This document shows, piece by piece, positions 40,857 to 48,574 of a stretch of 64,000 nucleotides of DNA. The notes below the pieces were generated by a model, which saw only the letters and a program-made list of their open reading frames with translations, was not told the origin of the DNA and did not search any database. The position numbers and the translations under genes are program-made. Each line of letters begins with the position of its first letter. Position 1 is the stretch's first letter. Source of the stretch: a candidate division WOR-3 bacterium (GTDB taxonomy: Bacteria; Hydrothermota; UBA3072). The stretch is from positions 62,001 through 126,000 of the forward strand of contig JBDRZZ010000001.1 of NCBI GenBank assembly GCA_039804165.1. Reading direction: 5' to 3'.

Positions 40857-41650
40857 TGGGAATTATAAAAAAATATACAATTCAAATTGTTCCTGAGGAA
40901 GGAGAAATTAAAGAAATAAATTTGTCGCCTAAAATGGTTGTCTTTTGGTTGATTTTGATTTGTTTTATTTTTTTGGGAACAACTTGTTTTCTGGTAATTT
41001 TTAGCAAGTTAGCTATGGATAAAGCAGAATATAACTTATTAAAGAAGAAAATTGCTTATCTTGAGAATAGAGAAATTGAAATTAAGAAACTGAATAATAG
41101 GATGAGGAAGTTATATGATATGGCTGATAAACTGAATAGGGCTCTTGGTCTCGAACTTTCACTGGAAGAATTCTATGACAATTATAATAAATATAATAAA
41201 GAAGAGAGAAAAACACCCTTAGAGGTTGACTCTCCAATGGGTGAGATAGATGAAATAAAAGAAGCTGCTATTTTGCATAATTTTATTCCAGATATTTTGC
41301 CAACTCAAGAAGGATGGATAAGTAAGAAGTTTTCTCCGGAACATAAGGCAATTGATATTTCTTTGAAAGAAGGAACGCCTCTTTATTCTACTATAGATGG
41401 GATAGTTTTTTCTGTTGAGGAGGACGAATATCTTGGAAAGACATTGGAGATTCGTAATGATGAAGGTTTTGCAATTTTTCTTGGTCATCTTAAAGAAGTT
41501 TTGGTGAAAAAAGGAGATAATGTTAAGAAGAATCAACTCATTGCTCTTTCTGGAAGTAGTGGAAAGACCGAAGCTCCTCATCTTCATTATGGAGTAAAAG
41601 TGGAGGGCAAATGGGTTGATCCAAGTGATTATTTATTAATTAGGAGGTGA
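40856..41650 (+). CDS. Membrane-anchored M23 family peptidase
   Basis: A 264-residue protein with an N-terminal membrane helix (about 27-48), a coiled coil (about 55-85) and a C-terminal LytM/M23 domain (about 150-260). The zinc and catalytic residues are present: H-K-A-I-D-I in the HxxxD motif, G-H-L, and A-P-H-L-H-Y. It is thus a likely active endopeptidase that cuts peptidoglycan cross-bridges in the periplasm. The gene is directly followed by a bactofilin whose ribosome site overlaps its stop codon, the pairing known for bactofilin-controlled cell-shape hydrolases such as LmdC. Confidence 0.92.
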   Translation: MGIIKKYTIQIVPEEGEIKEINLSPKMVVFWLILICFIFLGTTCFLVIFSKLAMDKAEYNLLKKKIAYLENREIEIKKLNNRMRKLYDMADKLNRALGLELSLEEFYDNYNKYNKEERKTPLEVDSPMGEIDEIKEAAILHNFIPDILPTQEGWISKKFSPEHKAIDISLKEGTPLYSTIDGIVFSVEEDEYLGKTLEIRNDEGFAIFLGHLKEVLVKKGDNVKKNQLIALSGSSGKTEAPHLHYGVKVEGKWVDPSDYLLIRR

Positions 41651-41652
41651 TT

Positions 41653-42015
41653 ATGCGACAAGAAGCAATAATGAATGTTTTTCATAAGGGTTCTACTTTG
41701 GATGGGACTATGCGAATAAATGGTTCTATAAGAATTGATGGAAAACTTCGAGGAGATATTGATGCAACTGAAGCGGTCATTGTGGGCGAAACTGGTGTTA
41801 TTGAGGGAAATATTAAGGCCAAAGAAATAAATATTTCTGGAAAATTCACGGGCAAGATTGTTGCTGAAAATTGTGTTGTTCTTCACGCTACAGCGGAGAT
41901 AAATGGAGATATCAAATGTAAGAAATTGGTGGTTGATGAGGGGGTTGTAATTGATGGTAATATTACGATGAGAGAGAAAGATAGAAGTGCTCAGGGAGAA
42001 AAAAGAAAAGAGTAA
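41653..42015 (+). CDS. Bactofilin
   Basis: 120 residues from the ATG at 41653, which has AGGAGG 7 bases upstream. The centre (about 10-105) is a run of short repeated strands: T-L-D-G-T-M-R-I-N-G-S-I-R-I-D-G-K-L-R-G-D-I, V-I-V-G-E-T-G-V-I-E-G-N-I, A-E-I-N-G-D-I. This is the right-handed beta-helix of bactofilins (DUF583), which polymerise on the inner membrane. It pairs with the upstream M23 peptidase, suggesting localisation of cell-wall cutting. The C-terminal tail is highly charged. Confidence 0.93.
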   Translation: MRQEAIMNVFHKGSTLDGTMRINGSIRIDGKLRGDIDATEAVIVGETGVIEGNIKAKEINISGKFTGKIVAENCVVLHATAEINGDIKCKKLVVDEGVVIDGNITMREKDRSAQGEKRKE

Positions 42016-42700
42016 AATTCGTTCTGTAAATATAAAGGTAAATTATCTTAATCTTGTTCCTACCTCTGTTTTAATAGAGGAAGGTAATACAATTGTTCTT
42101 GTCTCTTCCACTATTACAGATACTGTTCCTCCTTTTCTTAAAGGATTAGGGGAAGGATGGATTACAGCACAATATGGAATGTTACCAAAAAGCACAAGTT
42201 CAAGAGTGAATAGAGAGAGACAAGGACTCTCTGGAAGAATTTATGAAATTCAAAGGCTAATTGGGCGTTCATTAAGACAAGCTTTTGATTTAAGTTTACT
42301 TGGGGAAAAAACAATTATTGTGGATTGCGATGTGATTCAAGCTGATGGGGGAACAAGAGCAGCTTCAATAACGGGAGGAATGGTGTCTTTGTATGAACTT
42401 TTTAGAGAAATGGTTGTAATGAAAGAAATTGAAAAAATCCCCTTGGTTCGTTGGATAGCAGCGATTTCTGTTGGAATTGTTGATGGGGAGATTTTTGTTG
42501 ATCTTAATTTCGAGGAAGATTCAAATGCAGAAGTCGATGCTACTCTCGTTATGGATGAAGAGGAAAATCTAATAGAGGTTCAAGCTTCAGGAGAAAAGAG
42601 ACCTTTCACAGAGGATGAGCTTAAAGAGATGATAAAGATAGGGAGAGAAGGGATAAAGGAACTTATTGCTAAACAGAAAGAAGCACTTGGAATAAGATGA
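41987..42700 (+). CDS. rph: Ribonuclease PH
   Basis: A 237-residue phosphorolytic 3'-exoribonuclease that trims tRNA ends. It shows V-P-P-F-L-K-G-L-G-E-G-W-I-T-A-Q-Y-G-M-L-P-x-S-T, R-I-Y-E-I-Q-R-L-I-G-R-S-L-R, D-C-D-V-I-Q-A-D-G-G-T-R-A-A-S-I-T-G, and D-L-N-F-E-E-D-S-x-A-x-V-D. The start is GTG at 41987 inside the bactofilin gene (29-base overlap), and the N-terminus is basic and slightly different from the usual M-R-x-D-G-R. The phosphate-binding arginines are retained. Confidence 0.95.
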   Translation: MLREKKEKSKIRSVNIKVNYLNLVPTSVLIEEGNTIVLVSSTITDTVPPFLKGLGEGWITAQYGMLPKSTSSRVNRERQGLSGRIYEIQRLIGRSLRQAFDLSLLGEKTIIVDCDVIQADGGTRAASITGGMVSLYELFREMVVMKEIEKIPLVRWIAAISVGIVDGEIFVDLNFEEDSNAEVDATLVMDEEENLIEVQASGEKRPFTEDELKEMIKIGREGIKELIAKQKEALGIR

Positions 42701-42716
42701 GTTTGGGTTCTTTTCT

Positions 42717-43724
42717 GTGGCTCCAAATTTAGAGAATATTAATTCTAATGGAACGAAGATTTGGAAAGAAGAAGTAAGAAGCAACAACATAAGGCTTGAT
42801 GTTTATCTTTCGCAAACCCCACTTCCTTTTAGTAGAAGTAAAATAAAAAAGAAAATTCAAGATAAGGAGGTTCTTGTGAATGGTAAGGTTGCCAAACCTT
42901 CTTATCTTGTTAAGAAAGGGGATATAATTGAGGTTATTTATAAAGAACCAAGACCTTTTGAGATAAAACCTCAAAATATCCCTATTTCAATTATTTATGA
43001 GGATGAGGATATAATTGTTTTGAATAAGCAAAAAGGAGTTGTTGTTCATCCTGCAAAAGGGAATCTTGAAGGAACTCTTCTTAATGCCCTTTTATATCAT
43101 TGCTCCACTCTATCAAAGGGAGTAAGTAAAGAGAGACCCGGAGTTATTCATAGATTAGACGAAGATACCACTGGAGTTATAGTTTTTGCAAAGAATGAGG
43201 AAGTTCATTCTAAAATTGCGGAGCAGTTTAGAAAAAGGGAAGTAGATAAGGTTTACCTTGCAATTGTATGGGGAACACCTCCAATGGAGGAAGGAGAAAT
43301 AAGTTCTCCAATTGGAAGAAATTTTTTTGATAGGAAATTGATGGCTGTTACTCCTTTAAGTTCTAAGGATTCTCTTACTCGTTTTAAAATCTTACATTCC
43401 TATGGGTTTGCTTCAATTCTTAAGGTTAATTTGGAAACAGGTAGAACCCATCAGATTAGAGTTCATCTTTCTCATTTTGGATACCCTGTAATTGGGGATC
43501 CTGATTATGGTGGAAGAGACAAGAAAATATTAAGGAGTATAGGTCTTGACTACCATGATGTATTTAATAAAATAATGGAAATTATGGATAGACAAGCTCT
43601 CCACGCTGTAGCGGTTGAGTTTTTCCATCCAAGAAAGAAAAAAAGGATGCGTTTTGTGGCTCCAATCCATCCTGATATGAAGGAACTAATAAAATTTTTG
43701 AATGAGATAGAGAGAAAAAGATAA
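42717..43724 (+). CDS. rluD: Ribosomal large-subunit pseudouridine synthase, RluD family
   Basis: A 335-residue enzyme. N-terminal S4 domain (about 22-80) has R-L-D-V-Y-L-S and the V-L-V-N-G-K-V segment. The catalytic domain (about 90-320) carries G-V-I-H-R-L-D-E-D-T-T-G with the catalytic aspartate, followed by R-T-H-Q-I-R-V-H-L and G-D-P-D-Y-G-G. It makes pseudouridine in 23S rRNA helix 69 or a related site. The start is GTG at 42717 with no clear Shine-Dalgarno sequence, 16 bases after rph. Confidence 0.93.
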   Translation: MAPNLENINSNGTKIWKEEVRSNNIRLDVYLSQTPLPFSRSKIKKKIQDKEVLVNGKVAKPSYLVKKGDIIEVIYKEPRPFEIKPQNIPISIIYEDEDIIVLNKQKGVVVHPAKGNLEGTLLNALLYHCSTLSKGVSKERPGVIHRLDEDTTGVIVFAKNEEVHSKIAEQFRKREVDKVYLAIVWGTPPMEEGEISSPIGRNFFDRKLMAVTPLSSKDSLTRFKILHSYGFASILKVNLETGRTHQIRVHLSHFGYPVIGDPDYGGRDKKILRSIGLDYHDVFNKIMEIMDRQALHAVAVEFFHPRKKKRMRFVAPIHPDMKELIKFLNEIERKR

Positions 43725-45887
43725 ATGGATTTAATAATTGTTGAGTCTCCTACAAAGGTAAAGACAATAACAACTTATTTAAAAAAGACAAAAGTGCTTG
43801 CCACGATGGGTCATATTAAAGATCTACCAAAAAGTAGAATGGGGATAGATATTAATGATGGTTTTAGACCGGAATACAAAATAATAAAAGGTAAAAAGAA
43901 AATTATTAAAGAGATAGTAGAGGAAAGTAAAAAAAGTGATAGGGTTTTTATAGCGACAGATCCCGATAGAGAAGGTGAAGCCATTGCATATCATATAGCA
44001 GAAGAACTACCTGTTAAACCTAAAAGGGTTTTGTTCTATGAAATGACAAAAAGTGGAATAGAAAAGGGAATGAGTGAACCAATAGATATAGATATGAACA
44101 AAGTTTTTTCTCAAAGGACAAGGAGAATCTTAGATAGACTTGTAGGATATGAAATTAGCCCATTATTATGGAAGCTCATTAAAAAGGGTTTATCAGCTGG
44201 AAGGGTTCAAAGTGTTGTTCTTAGGTTAATCTGTGAGAGGGAAGAGGAGATCGAAAAATTTGTCCCAAAGGATTATTGGGTTCTTAGGGGTAGATTTATT
44301 CATCCAGAAGGAGAATTTGAAGCAATTCTTCAAAAGATTAATGGAAAAAAGGTAGAAATTTTAAGTATAGAAGAGGCAGAAAAGCTAAAAGAAAAAATAG
44401 AAAAAACAAAATTCTTTGTTAAAAAATTCATAAGAGAAGATGTAGAGCAATTTCCATTACCTCCTCTTATTACAAGCACTCTTCAGAGAAGTGCCTCCAC
44501 AAGTTTTGGTTTTTCTATTAGTAAGACAATGCTAATTGCTCAGAGGTTGTATGAAGGGGTAGACCTTCCTGAAGGGACAACAGGCCTTATTACCTATATG
44601 AGAACAGATTCCTATAGGATTTCAAAAGAGGCAGAAGAGAGTATTCGGGAGTTTATTAAAAACGAATATGGAGAGGAATATTTACCTTTAAAACCCAATG
44701 TGTTTAAGTCAAAAGAGACAGCTCAAGAAGCACATGAGGCAATTAGGCCTACTGATATAAGAAGAACCCCTGAGGCTGTGAAAGCTTTTTTAACCCCTGA
44801 TGAGTATAAGATCTATAAGCTAATTTGGGAGAGAGCTCTTGCGAGTCAGTTTAAACCGGCTATTTTTGATTCTAAGGTAGTTATTGTGGAAGGCTCTTCC
44901 TTTGAATTTAAAGGTTCTTCTAAAAATTTGAAATTTGAAGGTTTTTATAAAATTCTTACCCCTCCAAAAGAAGAGGAGGAAATTCCTTTGATGAAAGAAG
45001 GCGATTCGGTTGAACTTAAAACTTTAATAACCGATAAGAAAACAACAGAGCCTCCTCCAAGATATTCTGAAGCATCAATGGTAAGAGAAATGGAAAAACG
45101 AGGAATTGGTCGTCCAAGCACTTATTCCCCAATCATTTCCACACTATTTAAAAGGAATTATATAAAAAAGGTTAAAGGTTTTCTTGTCCCTCAAGAAATT
45201 GGTAGGATTGTAAACAAGATCTTGGTTAAGCATTTTGGAGATACAATAATCAATTGTGAATTTACATCAGAGATGGAAAAAACCTTAGATGAAATTGAGG
45301 ATGGGGAAAAAGACTGGCGAGGTTCTATTGAAGAGTTCTATTCTTCTTTTAGGAATTATTTGGATGCCATTGAGATGAAAATTTCTGAGATTAGAGATAG
45401 TATAACTGAAGAAGTGGATAAAAAATGCCCTAAATGTGGTAAGAATTTGATTGTGAGATGGGGAAAATTTGGGAAGTTTCTTGCTTGTCCAGGATATCCA
45501 GGGGATTGCGAAGGATATAGAGAACCCATCTCAGAGGAAGTTCTTAATGAAAAATGCCCGAAATGTGGAGGAGAGGTAATTTTAAAAGAAGGTAAGTTTG
45601 GAAGATTCAAGGCTTGTAAAAATTATCCTGATTGCGATTGGACTGCTTCTATTTCTACAGGGGTTAGGTGCCCTCAATGTGAGAATGGAGAATTTTTAGA
45701 GAAAAGATCTAAAAAAGGGAGAATTTATTATCCTTGTTCAAATGAGAATTGTAATAACATTTTGTGGAATAAACCAATTCTTCGGGAGTGTTCTAATTGT
45801 GGTGCTCCATTTATGGTGGAAAAAATAAAGAGAAAAGAAAATTATTTTTATTGTATTAAATGCAAAAACGAGGAAAAGAGTTCTTAA
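43725..45887 (+). CDS. topA: DNA topoisomerase I
   Basis: A 720-residue type IA topoisomerase. Toprim domain (1-120) begins I-V-E-S-P-T-K and has the D-P-D-R-E-G-E-A-I-A triad. The catalytic tyrosine is Y291 in T-Y-M-R-T-D-S-Y. The C-terminal part (about 565-720) holds four cysteine zinc-ribbon repeats (C-P-K-C-G-K, C-P-K-C-G-G, C-P-Q-C-x-x-G and C-S-N-C-G). It relaxes negative supercoils. Its ATG directly follows the rluD stop. The gene ends one base from the convergent hydrolase gene, with no terminator visible. Confidence 0.97.
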   Translation: MDLIIVESPTKVKTITTYLKKTKVLATMGHIKDLPKSRMGIDINDGFRPEYKIIKGKKKIIKEIVEESKKSDRVFIATDPDREGEAIAYHIAEELPVKPKRVLFYEMTKSGIEKGMSEPIDIDMNKVFSQRTRRILDRLVGYEISPLLWKLIKKGLSAGRVQSVVLRLICEREEEIEKFVPKDYWVLRGRFIHPEGEFEAILQKINGKKVEILSIEEAEKLKEKIEKTKFFVKKFIREDVEQFPLPPLITSTLQRSASTSFGFSISKTMLIAQRLYEGVDLPEGTTGLITYMRTDSYRISKEAEESIREFIKNEYGEEYLPLKPNVFKSKETAQEAHEAIRPTDIRRTPEAVKAFLTPDEYKIYKLIWERALASQFKPAIFDSKVVIVEGSSFEFKGSSKNLKFEGFYKILTPPKEEEEIPLMKEGDSVELKTLITDKKTTEPPPRYSEASMVREMEKRGIGRPSTYSPIISTLFKRNYIKKVKGFLVPQEIGRIVNKILVKHFGDTIINCEFTSEMEKTLDEIEDGEKDWRGSIEEFYSSFRNYLDAIEMKISEIRDSITEEVDKKCPKCGKNLIVRWGKFGKFLACPGYPGDCEGYREPISEEVLNEKCPKCGGEVILKEGKFGRFKACKNYPDCDWTASISTGVRCPQCENGEFLEKRSKKGRIYYPCSNENCNNILWNKPILRECSNCGAPFMVEKIKRKENYFYCIKCKNEEKSS

Positions 45888-46781
45888 TTATTGGAGAAAA
45901 CTTTTTATTTTTGAAATTATTGAATTTCTAAATAGATGGAGTTGAAGATGCCCTGTTGGAAACCAGATTATCTTTGGCTTTCCTAAAGCCTTGTGTAAAA
46001 GAATGGTTGATTTTCTTGGTATTATTAAGTCAAATAGAGCATTTATCATAAGAACTTTTTCGGGTTTAATCATAGGGGCAAAACATAAAGGATCAAAGTA
46101 AAGACAAATAATGTTTGTTTTAATGTTAAAAGGAATTTCTCCTTTTATTACAGATTCTAAAAAGGGCTTAAGGAGAGTTCTTGCTTTTATGCAATTTTTA
46201 TAAGTTATACCTTTCTTTTTATAAGCTGTTCTTAATTTAAAAAGGAGAGGACTCTTCCAAGTTATTATACTATAATCACCACCTCCTAAGATAAAAACAC
46301 CTTTATTAATTCTCTTATCTAGAGCCATAGCCATAATGGAAAAAATGCTTCCAAGACTTATTCCTATTATTGAGATTTCTTTATATCCGAGTTTCTTTAG
46401 GATATTTACAGTTTTAATTATATCCAAGGTTCCCTGTTTAAAAAAATTTAAAGTGAAGATTCCATCCCAAAGAGAAGAAAGCAAATCTTTTCCTGTTCTA
46501 CGGTGTCTTTGATAGGGGAGGTCTATATAACAAGCTCCTATTTGAGGAGGAACAATCTTTATATATGAGTCCCATTTTGACCCTAATTCCATTCCAAGCC
46601 CATGAACTAAAATACAAACTTTTCTTTTTTGAGGTGAATCTTTAAGTAGCAAGTATACGTTATCGTTTATTTCGTTAAATGTATTTACTGGGGATTTAAA
46701 TCTAATTTCAAATAGGTCATTTTTTAATTTTGTTTTTTTAAATGAAGGAACTTCTTCAAAGATCCTAGGAGGAAGAATCAT
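45888..46781 (-). CDS. Alpha/beta hydrolase of unknown substrate
   Basis: A 297-residue protein with the oxyanion segment L-V-H-G-L-G-M-E-L-G near 58, P-Y-Q-R-H-R near 90, the nucleophile elbow G-I-S-L-G-S near 147, a likely acid in N-A-L-F-D-L-I-I-P, and a late G-H-L-Q-L-H histidine. This supports an active hydrolase fold of the DUF/alpha-beta-hydrolase type, with no signal peptide. It is last of the small leftward ptsN operon, 18 bases after the zinc-ribbon gene. Substrate cannot be inferred. Confidence 0.78.
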   Translation of the reverse strand: MILPPRIFEEVPSFKKTKLKNDLFEIRFKSPVNTFNEINDNVYLLLKDSPQKRKVCILVHGLGMELGSKWDSYIKIVPPQIGACYIDLPYQRHRRTGKDLLSSLWDGIFTLNFFKQGTLDIIKTVNILKKLGYKEISIIGISLGSIFSIMAMALDKRINKGVFILGGGDYSIITWKSPLLFKLRTAYKKKGITYKNCIKARTLLKPFLESVIKGEIPFNIKTNIICLYFDPLCFAPMIKPEKVLMINALFDLIIPRKSTILLHKALGKPKIIWFPTGHLQLHLFRNSIISKIKSFLQ

Positions 46782-46799
46782 TAAATTAATTTATTCTAT

Positions 46800-47132
46800 T
46801 TAGTCAATCCAGTATAGAATTCTTCCACAATTTGGGCAGGTAATAACAGATTTATTTTTTTGCTCAGGAGCAATCATTTGAGTTGGAAAAAGTAGGTAAC
46901 ATCCTTGACAGATATTGTTTACCACAGGAACTACAGCACTACCATATCTTTTTGTCAATCTGCTATATTTTCTATACAAGTGATCCTTTATTTGAGAGAC
47001 AATGCTTGCCCTTGCTTCTTCCATTTTTTTCATATTGTCTATCTCAAAGCCTACTTCTTCTTCTCCTTTTTTCTCTTTCCGAAGAATATCTAATTCCTGT
47101 AAAGAAATTAAAAGTAAAAGTTGTTTATCCAT
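46800..47132 (-). CDS. Short C4-type zinc ribbon protein (CdsZ/DUF164-like)
   Basis: A 110-residue protein with an N-terminal helical part and a C-terminal zinc ribbon: C-Q-G-C near 75-78 and C-P-N-C-G-R near 100, followed by I-L-Y. The phrase N-x-C-Q-G-C-Y-x-x-x-P-x-Q-M matches the zf-RING_7/DUF164 ribbon. Usual members are about 240 residues with a long coiled coil; here the coil is very short, so this is a truncated or minimal form. It starts at the stop of ptsN (TAAATG) and is probably coupled to it. Function is unknown. Confidence 0.75.
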   Translation of the reverse strand: MDKQLLLLISLQELDILRKEKKGEEEVGFEIDNMKKMEEARASIVSQIKDHLYRKYSRLTKRYGSAVVPVVNNICQGCYLLFPTQMIAPEQKNKSVITCPNCGRILYWID

Positions 47133-47597
47133 TTAAACTCCAAAAAGGTTACTAAGTTCAACTTTGAATTCTTCTTCATTATTTATTTTAAACAATTTTT
47201 CATCAGATGAGATTTCATTAAATGTCTCGGCTATTTTCCCAAGAAGAATCAGATATTCCCTTTTTGAAGAATAAGGAGGTGCCACTACAAGAAAAACAAG
47301 CCGAACTGGCTTTTTATCCTGTGATTCAAAATCTATCGGCCTTTTAGGACGTCCTACAACAACCATCAGGTCTTTTACTGCTAAACTTCTTGTGTGAGGA
47401 ATTGCTATACCGTTGCCAATTCCTGTAGAGCCAATTTTTTCCCTTTGTATAACTGCATTTGTTAGAATTTCTTCTTTATCTTTACTTAAATTTAAAGCCT
47501 TAACCAAAATCTTTATTAACTCAAATTTCTCTTCTGCCTCAATATTCAATAAAACTTTTATATCTTTAAGAATTTTACTAACTAAGGCTTTTTCCAT
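47133..47597 (-). CDS. ptsN: PTS EIIA type-2 domain protein, PtsN-like
   Basis: A 154-residue protein with the fructose/nitrogen EIIA fold. The phosphorylated histidine is H68 in G-N-G-I-A-I-P-H-T-R, followed by P-V-R-L-V-F-L-V-V-A-P and a helix with L-G-K-I-A-E. With no sugar-transport genes nearby it is more likely a regulatory PtsN-like protein than a transporter part. It heads a three-gene leftward operon behind a leaderless-type promoter and has no Shine-Dalgarno sequence. Confidence 0.88.
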   Translation of the reverse strand: MEKALVSKILKDIKVLLNIEAEEKFELIKILVKALNLSKDKEEILTNAVIQREKIGSTGIGNGIAIPHTRSLAVKDLMVVVGRPKRPIDFESQDKKPVRLVFLVVAPPYSSKREYLILLGKIAETFNEISSDEKLFKINNEEEFKVELSNLFGV

Positions 47598-47606
47598 ATT
47601 TAATAA

Positions 47607-47634
47607 AGTATAATGTTATTTAATTTCTTGTCAA
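47607..47634 (-). promoter_or_regulatory. Promoter of the ptsN operon, leaderless type
   Basis: On the minus strand TTGACA (47634-47629), a 16-base spacer and TATACT (47612-47607), then 9 bases to the ATG at 47597. This is one of the clearest leaderless-type promoters in the window. Confidence 0.6.
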
Positions 47635-47678
47635 TACCTAAAATTATAGAAAATGTCTATTTTAGAGATTTTTACCAT

Positions 47679-47706
47679 TTGACAAAATTAAAAAATTGTA
47701 TATATT
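47679..47706 (+). promoter_or_regulatory. Promoter of glyQS
   Basis: TTGACA at 47679-47684, a 16-base spacer and TATATT at 47701-47706, 25 bases before the glyQ ATG. A short leader with AAAAGGA follows. There is no room for a T-box riboswitch. Confidence 0.55.
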
Positions 47707-47731
47707 TTATCCAACTTTAAAAGGAAAAAAG

Positions 47732-48574
47732 ATGGATTTTCAAACTGTATATTTAAAATTGCAAGATTTTTGGGCTAAAAAAGGATGCACGATAGGGCTT
47801 CCCTATACATCTGAGGTAGGAGCTGGGACCTTTAATCCATTAACTTTTTTTGGGGCTCTTGGTAAGAATCCATTAAAAGTTGCTTATATTGAGACTTCAA
47901 GAAGACCAAAAGATGGGCGGTATGCCGAGAATCCCAATAGGCTTCAGCAATTTCAACAATATCAGGTGATTCTGAAACCTTCTCCAACCAATGTTCAAGA
48001 TTTGTACCTTGAGAGTCTTAAGTATCTTTCACTAAATATAAATGAGCATGATGTCCGGTTTGTTGAGGATGATTGGGAGTCACCCACTCTTGGGGCTTGG
48101 GGTTTGGGTTGGGAGGTGTGGTTGGATGGGCAAGAAATTACCCAATTTACTTATTTTCAGCAAGTTGGAGGGGTAGATCTTGATCCTATTTCTGCTGAGC
48201 TAACCTATGGTCTTGAGAGAATAGCAATCATTCTTTCTGGAGCTACTTCTGTCTTTGATCTTCCATGGTCAAAAGATAAGACTTGGACAGATTTAAATAA
48301 AGATCAAGAATATCAGTTTTGTGTTTATAATTTTGATGAAGCGGAAGTAAACTTTCTTTTTGATTATTTTGAAGAATGTAAAAAGGAAGCCAAAAGATTA
48401 ATTAATAAAAATCTTCTTTACCCTGGTTATGATTTTGTTGTTAAGGCTTCCCATACATTTAATCTTCTTGATGCGCGAGGCGCTCTTTCGGTAGAACAGA
48501 GGAATAATTATATTCTTGAAATAAGAAAATTAGCAAATATGGCGGCTCGGAAATGGATAGAGATGTACTCATAG
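47732..48574 (+). CDS. glyQ: Glycine-tRNA ligase alpha subunit
   Basis: 280 residues from the ATG at 47732 (AAAAGGA upstream), which gives the family start M-D-F-Q-T-V-Y-L-K-L-Q-D-F-W; an upstream in-frame start at 47696 lies within the -10 region and is rejected. It has the class II motifs G-A-G-T-F-N-P-L-T, the Y-x-E-x-S-R-R-P-x-D-G-R-Y-x-E-N-P-N-R-L-Q segment and E-L-T-Y-G-L-E-R. Together with GlyS it forms the alpha2-beta2 enzyme charging tRNA-Gly. Confidence 0.97.
   Translation: MDFQTVYLKLQDFWAKKGCTIGLPYTSEVGAGTFNPLTFFGALGKNPLKVAYIETSRRPKDGRYAENPNRLQQFQQYQVILKPSPTNVQDLYLESLKYLSLNINEHDVRFVEDDWESPTLGAWGLGWEVWLDGQEITQFTYFQQVGGVDLDPISAELTYGLERIAIILSGATSVFDLPWSKDKTWTDLNKDQEYQFCVYNFDEAEVNFLFDYFEECKKEAKRLINKNLLYPGYDFVVKASHTFNLLDARGALSVEQRNNYILEIRKLANMAARKWIEMYS

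Noticed and set aside
47598-47731. T-box leader before glyQS
   Set aside because: The promoter lies only 25 bases before the start codon and no specifier or antiterminator hairpin is visible.
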